From: Streptococcus oralis
Lineage (GTDB): Bacteria; Bacillota; Bacilli; Lactobacillales; Streptococcaceae
Direction: 5' to 3'
Assembly: GCF_021497945.1 (NCBI RefSeq)
Contig: NZ_CP046524.1
Span: 1,213,501 to 1,277,500 of the forward strand
Length of the DNA: 64,000 nucleotides
In this document: one piece after another, positions 60,121-64,000 of the stretch
Numbering within the stretch: position 1 is the stretch's first letter
Layout: each line of letters opens with the position of its first letter
Translations under genes and position numbers: made by a program
The notes under the pieces: generated by a model
Seen by the model: the letters and a program-made list of their open reading frames with translations, nothing else
Told to the model about the DNA's origin: nothing
Databases searched by the model: none

Positions 60121-60582
60121 TCAATCCACATGTTTATACTTTCTAGGCAAAGAACTAGCGTAATGTTTTGAATCATTGACCTTTGCATTATAAAAAATCA
60201 TATTATTCCCAATAATTTCTTGCCATTTAGGAATCTCCTCACGATAAATGCGATTAAGTCCATAAAAGTTCCTTACAATAAATCTAACGGCTCCAATATG
60301 ATCTCCTAAACCAACCACACACAACACATCATGTTCCATATCATATACCCAATGACTTTTTGAATTTGTCAGTATCTCCCAAGCAAATTCCCAATCTCTC
60401 TCAAGCCAATCATACCCTGGTCTGTAATAAACTTTTGTCTGACAAGATTCATCATTAAATCCATAAAAACAGTGGCTACACAGCGTTCTGTTTTTATCTA
60501 CCCACCAACAAGGACCATACTTTTCATTAATGCAAGGTGTAACCCAGTTGCAAGAACATCGTCTACAAATTCCAGTTTCCAC
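60121..60582 (-). CDS. Zinc-binding ICE protein, 153 aa
   Basis: GTG start at 60582 behind AAGGAGTAAAGC. The first 45 residues (CRRCSCNWVTPC, GPCWWVDKN, LCSHCFYG) carry two Cys pairs and a CWWVD motif shared with the 48 aa protein at 29190-29336 on the other end of the element. The remainder (about 55-153) is not recognised. First gene of the rep operon next to the right end. Confidence 0.7.
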   Translation of the reverse strand: METGICRRCSCNWVTPCINEKYGPCWWVDKNRTLCSHCFYGFNDESCQTKVYYRPGYDWLERDWEFAWEILTNSKSHWVYDMEHDVLCVVGLGDHIGAVRFIVRNFYGLNRIYREEIPKWQEIIGNNMIFYNAKVNDSKHYASSLPRKYKHVD

Positions 60583-60655
60583 GCTTTACTCCTTCCTACC
60601 TAGACATATCCATTACAATTTCAATATTATCTGACATTTTTTCTCCCAAAATACA

Positions 60656-60686
60656 AAAAAGAGCTAACGGAATTTTCCGTTAACTC
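60656..60686 (-). terminator. Inward-facing terminator at the right ICE end
   Basis: GAGTTAACGGAA / TTCCGTTAGCTC hairpin followed by TTTTTTG on the minus strand. It stops transcription running from the crcB operon into the element. Confidence 0.8.
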
Positions 60687-60699
60687 AATATTTTCTATT

Positions 60700-60723
60700 T
60701 ACCTCAAAACACTAGACACTTAC
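60700..60723 (-). repeat. Right terminal inverted repeat of the ICE
   Basis: Read on the minus strand it begins GTAAGTGTCTA and ends TTTTGAGGTA, 20/24 identical to the left end. It supplies the last six codons and the stop of the neighbouring crcB. Confidence 0.88.
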
Positions 60724-61051
60724 ATAGCAGAATTCCTAAAAAAATCGCTAGAAAACCACCTATGTAGGTTAAGACTAAATAGCTATAAAATACCTTCTTG
60801 TCACTAAGTAGTCTTTGCAGCTCATCATTCAAGGTTGAAAAGGTCGTCAACCCACCACAGAAACCTGTCGCTAGGATAGCATAGACTTCCTTGGACTCCA
60901 CATGGTTGTAGAGCAAGCCAATCAAAAAACAACCGAGAAGATTGGCTATGAGAGTTCCTAGGGGCAATTTCGAGGATTGATTGTATCGGGAAAAGAAATA
61001 GCGCACTAGGGCTCCAAAGCCACAGGCGATTGCAAGATAGATGATTACCAT
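60704..61051 (-). CDS. crcB: CrcB/Fluc fluoride channel subunit (C-terminus altered by ICE)
   Basis: A 115-residue membrane protein with four helices and the CrcB core GTLIANLLGCFLIG and FCGGLTTFSTLNDE. CrcB/Fluc proteins export fluoride; when two genes are paired they may form heterodimers. The last residues CKCLVF are encoded by the element's terminal repeat: in the reconstructed empty site the gene reads GILL followed by TAA (109 residues). The fold should be intact. Overlaps the next crcB gene by 7 bp. Confidence 0.93.
   Translation of the reverse strand: MVIIYLAIACGFGALVRYFFSRYNQSSKLPLGTLIANLLGCFLIGLLYNHVESKEVYAILATGFCGGLTTFSTLNDELQRLLSDKKVFYSYLVLTYIGGFLAIFLGILLCKCLVF
60724..60732. repeat. 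Right target-site duplication of the ICE
   Basis: ATAGCAGAA, identical to 26340-26348. It lies inside the 3' end of crcB. Confidence 0.9.
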
Positions 61052-61419
61052 TTCTTCCTCCCTAGAATATAAGCCAATAGCAGACCTCCTCCAATACTCA
61101 AAAGCAGATAGCTAATTAAGCTAAGATAACGCCCGGTATCGAGCAATTTCACGGCATCAAGCATTAGACTAGAAAAGGTTGTCAGGCCACCACAAAATCC
61201 TGTCCCAAGCGCCAAAACCAAGCCCTTGCTGGTTCCCTTATAGGCCAGATAGCCTTTTACCAGATAGACCAGGTAGAAAATACCCAGATAGTTGACAAGG
61301 AGGGTACCCCAAGGAAAGTCTGGACTAGCTGGTAACCAAGTGGAAACCAGATAGCGGACAAGACCTCCCAACATAGCAGCCAGAAAAATCCCTAGCGGAT
61401 AAAATTGTTCTTTTTTCAT
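61045..61419 (-). CDS. crcB: CrcB/Fluc fluoride channel subunit (second copy)
   Basis: A 124-residue four-helix membrane protein with GTLLVNYLGIFYLV and GTGFCGGLTTFSSLMLDAVKLL, the CrcB signature. Overlaps the chorismate mutase gene by 4 bp upstream and its partner crcB by 7 bp, forming one operon. No fluoride riboswitch is placed upstream of it. Confidence 0.93.
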   Translation of the reverse strand: MKKEQFYPLGIFLAAMLGGLVRYLVSTWLPASPDFPWGTLLVNYLGIFYLVYLVKGYLAYKGTSKGLVLALGTGFCGGLTTFSSLMLDAVKLLDTGRYLSLISYLLLSIGGGLLLAYILGRKKW

Positions 61420-61682
61420 TTGATGTTTTGATCCTGATAATCACGCGAACGTTTGAGAATGTCTGAAAAAGTCGCAACAATGGTCTCCTGATAGCGCTTA
61501 TCTTCTACTCGATTTTTGACTTTTTCAAAAATAACTTCTTCTCTCTTAGAATCTAAGATTGGTTTACCAGATGCTTTTTTATAAGCGACAACCCCTTCAA
61601 CTAAATGCATTCTTTCTTCCAGGAGCTTGACGATTTGATCGTCAATTTGATCAATTTCTTGCCGAATACTATCTAAATCCAT
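61416..61682 (-). CDS. Chorismate mutase, AroQ type
   Basis: An 88-residue all-helical enzyme converting chorismate to prephenate for phenylalanine and tyrosine synthesis. MDLDSIRQEIDQIDDQIVKLLEERMHLV at the N-terminus and KVAYKK-like VVAYKKASGKPILDSKREE carry the conserved Arg, Lys and Glu residues of monofunctional AroQ proteins. First gene of the crcB operon. Confidence 0.9.
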   Translation of the reverse strand: MDLDSIRQEIDQIDDQIVKLLEERMHLVEGVVAYKKASGKPILDSKREEVIFEKVKNRVEDKRYQETIVATFSDILKRSRDYQDQNIK

Positions 61683-61756
61683 AGTGTCTCCTCCTTTATT
61701 TGAATTATTGTATCAAAAAGCCACCAAATAGGCTAGTAAAATCCCAAAATAGCTAA

Positions 61757-61790
61757 TAAAAAACGCACCGACTCCTTCCAGTCAGCGCAG
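61757..61790 (-). terminator. Terminator after flavodoxin gene
   Basis: GCGCTGACT / AGTCGGTGCG hairpin with TTTTTTATT on the minus strand, just after the flavodoxin stop. Confidence 0.7.
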
Positions 61791-61798
61791 TTTGATTC

Positions 61799-62242
61799 TT
61801 ATCCTACTTTTGCAGCCAATTCTTCTGCGAATTGTTCCAAACGTTCGATGTCTTCTTCTTCGGCAGAAAGATCAACTTTAACACACTCTGAACCTTTTTC
61901 TGCTCCTGTCGCTACAAAAACGCGATCAAAGTCATCAACAGCCTTACAAAATTCGTCGTAGAAGGTGTCACCTGAACCGACCACTCCGTAGATTTTACCA
62001 TTCAAGTTGAGGTCTGCTAGGTCTTCATAGAAGTCCATCATCTCATCTGGCAATTCTCCATCTCCGTAAGTGTAAGTCGCAACGATAGCGATGTCCGCTT
62101 CCAAGAAGTCTGAAGCGTCAACAGTCGTACATTCATCAACATCGACATCCAAGCCCAAATCACGCAATTTATCTGCTACAATATCTGCAATTTCTTCGGT
62201 ATTACCGGTCATACTGGCAAATACAATTTTTGCTAATGCCAT
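61799..62242 (-). CDS. Flavodoxin
   Basis: A 147-residue short-chain FMN electron carrier. The phosphate-binding loop is SMTGNTEEIAD (residues 10-20), with isoalloxazine-contacting loops TYTYGDGELPD (about 56-66) and VGSGDTFYDEFC (about 88-99). Acidic overall, as usual. It faces the DHH phosphodiesterase gene divergently. Confidence 0.93.
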   Translation of the reverse strand: MALAKIVFASMTGNTEEIADIVADKLRDLGLDVDVDECTTVDASDFLEADIAIVATYTYGDGELPDEMMDFYEDLADLNLNGKIYGVVGSGDTFYDEFCKAVDDFDRVFVATGAEKGSECVKVDLSAEEEDIERLEQFAEELAAKVG

Positions 62243-62345
62243 ATCGTCCTCCTCAATTTATCTCCCTCCATTATATCATATCTTTTTCATTTTAAAAATA
62301 AAAATTCTTGTGCTACAATGAAATGAGAAAGAATTGAGGTTACTT

Positions 62346-63281
62346 ATGGAAATTTGCCAGCAAATTTTAGAGAAAATCAAAGAATACGATACTATTATCA
62401 TTCATCGTCATATGAAACCAGACCCTGATGCCTTGGGAAGTCAGGTAGGCTTGAAAGCCTTGCTCAATCACCATTTTCCAGAAAAGACCATCAAAGCTGT
62501 TGGTTATAATGAACCGACTTTGACTTGGATGGCAGAAATGGATACTGTCCAAGATAGTGACTACCAAGGTGCTCTTGCTATTATTTGTGATACAGCGAAT
62601 CGTCCGCGTATCGATGATAAACGCTATGAACAAGCTGATTTTACCATCAAAATCGATCACCATCCAAATGATGATGTTTATGGTGACCTATCTTGGGTGG
62701 ATACAAGTTCAAGCAGTGCTAGTGAAATGATTACTCTATTTGCTCAAGAAAATCAGCTGGCTTTGTCTAGTGAAGCGGCACGACTTCTCTATGCAGGAAT
62801 TGTCGGGGACACTGGGCGTTTTCTCTACCCGTCAACTAGTGCTCGTACCTTTAGAATAGCTGCCCAGCTCCGAGAAGTTGATTTTGACTTTGCTGGATTG
62901 TCTCGTCAAATGGATACCATGAGCTTCAAGATTGCAAAACTTCAAGGCTATGTCTATGATCACTTAGAAGTTGATGAAAATGGAGCTGCTCGCGTTCTTC
63001 TCAGTCAAGAAATCTTGAAACAGTACAATGTTACCGACGCTGAAACCGCAGCGATTGTCGGTGCACCTGGTCGAATTGATACTGTTAAGGCTTGGGCTAT
63101 CTTTGTTGAACAAAATGATGGCCACTTCCGCGTTCGTATGCGCAGTAAAATCACCCCTATCAATGACATTGCCAAACAACACGACGGAGGAGGACACCCA
63201 TTAGCCAGTGGCGCCAATTCCTATAGTCTAGAAGAAAACGAAATCATCTACCAAAAACTAAAAAACTTGCTTAAAAACTGA
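62346..63281 (+). CDS. pde2: DHH-DHHA1 phosphodiesterase, Pde2-like (c-di-AMP/pApA)
   Basis: A 311-residue DHH-subfamily-1 enzyme. N-terminal DHH domain: IIHRHMKPDPDALGS, CDTANRPRID and KIDHHPNDD (the DHH motif); C-terminal DHHA1 domain with GGGHPLASGA. In pneumococcus the gene at this position encodes Pde2, which cleaves c-di-AMP breakdown product pApA to AMP. Start at 62346 follows GAGG and matches the usual MEICQQ N-terminus. The rpmE gene follows about 95 bp downstream. Confidence 0.88.
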   Translation: MEICQQILEKIKEYDTIIIHRHMKPDPDALGSQVGLKALLNHHFPEKTIKAVGYNEPTLTWMAEMDTVQDSDYQGALAIICDTANRPRIDDKRYEQADFTIKIDHHPNDDVYGDLSWVDTSSSSASEMITLFAQENQLALSSEAARLLYAGIVGDTGRFLYPSTSARTFRIAAQLREVDFDFAGLSRQMDTMSFKIAKLQGYVYDHLEVDENGAARVLLSQEILKQYNVTDAETAAIVGAPGRIDTVKAWAIFVEQNDGHFRVRMRSKITPINDIAKQHDGGGHPLASGANSYSLEENEIIYQKLKNLLKN

Positions 63282-63376
63282 TAAAATACTTGCCAAACTT
63301 TTCATAATCTGATAGACTAGTAGGGTAACAATCTATGGCTCGCAAAGAGACCATGGCAGAAAGGAAATATTGCAAA

Positions 63377-63619
63377 ATGAAAAAAGATATCCATCCAGAA
63401 TATCGCCCAGTTGTCTTCATGGACACAACTACTGGTTACAAATTCCTTAGCGGTTCAACAAAACGCTCTAACGAAACTGTTGAGTTCGAAGGCGAAACTT
63501 ACCCATTGATCCGTGTGGAAATTTCATCAGACTCACACCCATTCTACACTGGACGTCAAAAGTTCACTCAAGCAGATGGACGCGTGGATCGTTTCAACAA
63601 AAAATACGGTCTCAAATAA
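63377..63619 (+). CDS. rpmE2: 50S ribosomal protein L31 type B
   Basis: An 80-residue L31 lacking the N-terminal CxxC zinc motif (type B, zinc-independent). Sequence [20 protein letters not shown]...[14 protein letters not shown]...[10 protein letters not shown] is typical. Start at 63377 is taken because it matches the family; the upstream in-frame extension is unlikely. Followed by a terminator and then a mobile-element integrase. Confidence 0.95.
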   Translation: MKKDIHPEYRPVVFMDTTTGYKFLSGSTKRSNETVEFEGETYPLIRVEISSDSHPFYTGRQKFTQADGRVDRFNKKYGLK

Positions 63620-63652
63620 TCAACCGCATTTATTGCTTAAAAACGTTGATAC

Positions 63653-63687
63653 AAAGCCTTTTCCAAGAAATTGGAATTGGCTTTTTT
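63653..63687 (+). terminator. Terminator after rpmE2
   Basis: AAAGCCttttCCAA / TTGGaattGGCTTTTTT hairpin with a T-run on the plus strand, 35 bp after the stop codon. Confidence 0.8.
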
Positions 63688-63722
63688 GTTTTTAATACCG
63701 TTTTTGGTACCGTCTTGGAAAA

Positions 63723-64000
63723 CTAACCTTTTGCACTATCCAGATAATCTACAAATTTTGTGATAGCTTTCTTCTCTCCTGCTACCGTAGAATGGCTATA
63801 GATATCCAAGGTCATCTGACTACTTGCATGCCCTAACCTTTTGGCTGCATTTACAGGATCAACACCCGTTTTAATCGTCAAGGTAGCATGAGTATGTCTG
63901 AAACCATGAGGAGTTATCTTCTTCAAGCCATGTTTCCTGATAATGCGCTTCAGTATACTATTGATATAGTCCTGATATAAAGGACTCTCTACCCATGCCT
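63723..64000 (-). CDS. Tyrosine integrase, C-terminal part (5' end outside window)
   Basis: Site-specific recombinase at the edge of another mobile element. The 92 residues visible include HGLKKITPHGFRHTHATL (HxxR motif), LGHASSQMTLDIYSHS (His and the probable catalytic Tyr) and the C-terminal tail. Translation is open to the window edge. It lies about 100 bp after rpmE2 and reads towards it, the usual orientation of an integrase next to its attachment site. The element itself lies outside the window. Confidence 0.88.
   Translation of the reverse strand, partial: AWVESPLYQDYINSILKRIIRKHGLKKITPHGFRHTHATLTIKTGVDPVNAAKRLGHASSQMTLDIYSHSTVAGEKKAITKFVDYLDSAKG

Larger units (their letters stand above)
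26349..60723. mobile_element. TnGBS-like integrative conjugative element, 34,375 bp
   Basis: Bounded by imperfect 24 bp inverted repeats (both start GT and share GTGTCTA and TTTTGAGGTA; 20 of 24 positions identical) and a 9 bp target duplication. It encodes an ISLre2-type DDE transposase, partition proteins, relaxase/MobC with oriT, a pCF10-like T4SS, two LPXTG surface proteins and a RepA_N replication initiator, and no tyrosine or serine integrase. The TnGBS family of streptococcal ICEs is known for DDE transposition, plasmid-like replication and insertion 15-17 bp upstream of sigma-A promoters; all are matched here. It looks intact. Confidence 0.92.

Noticed and set aside
60596..60637. 13-codon ORF with GGGAG in front, upstream of the 153 aa gene
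   Set aside because: Too short to judge; it may be a leader of the rep operon, but nothing beyond the ribosome-site-like bases supports it.
61420..61798. Fluoride riboswitch for the crcB pair
   Set aside because: The crcB genes follow the chorismate mutase gene without a gap, and no crcB-type aptamer could be recognised upstream of it.

Overview
The window is chromosomal DNA of a low-GC Firmicute, almost certainly an oral Streptococcus of the mitis group. The evidence is the gene content and order (L21/Prp/L27, rplS, paired crcB, chorismate mutase, flavodoxin, DHH phosphodiesterase and rpmE all resemble the pneumococcal backbone), YSIRK-type signal peptides, LPXTG anchors and streptococcal promoters. 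The species cannot be fixed from this window alone.

Layout. (1) 1-9.7 kb is core genome: proB (partial), rluD, lspA and a CpsY-like LysR regulator; the L27/Prp/L21 operon with an L21 leader; a DUF1275 membrane protein; an oxidoreductase, a DEAD-box helicase, DUF1934, an HD phosphohydrolase and a HAD phosphatase. (2) 9.8-25.76 kb is accessory DNA stacked against the 3' end of tRNA-Arg(CCU). A lone protein with a putative nuclease-like N-terminus (9828-11597) is followed by a diverged 190-210 bp direct repeat (11710-11899, second copy 25555-25765) that ends in the last bases of the tRNA. Between the copies lies a coherent 13 kb locus: LacI-family regulator, MgtC-like protein, a type-1 ABC importer, a 2H phosphoesterase, galE, galT, a PhoU-like protein, a PP2C-like phosphatase and an LPXTG beta-helix surface protein. 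Two strong divergently spaced but co-oriented promoters in this locus each carry a TGACA-N4-TGTCA operator just after the -10. GalT and GalE are present without a galactokinase, so import of phosphorylated galactose is a testable idea.

(3) 26349-60723 is a complete 34,375 bp TnGBS-like integrative conjugative element. It has 24 bp imperfect terminal inverted repeats (20/24) and a 9 bp target duplication (ATAGCAGAA at 26340-26348 and 60724-60732), and lies 16 bp upstream of the -35 of the rplS promoter. It encodes an ISLre2-type DDE transposase instead of an integrase, a ParA/ribbon-helix-helix partition pair, relaxase and MobC with a probable oriT, a T4SS whose gene order parallels enterococcal pCF10 (PrgA/PrgB-like surface proteins, VirB2/6/3/4/1/8-like proteins, PcfB/PcfC-like coupling module), and a RepA_N initiator with iterons inside its own gene. 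Nearly every gene is on the minus strand.

(4) 60.7-63.7 kb returns to core genome: crcB pair, chorismate mutase, flavodoxin, a Pde2-like c-di-AMP phosphodiesterase and rpmE type B. The window ends inside a tyrosine integrase (63723-64000), the edge of a further mobile element. All assignments rest on reading the sequence and on recalled family features; no searches were run.
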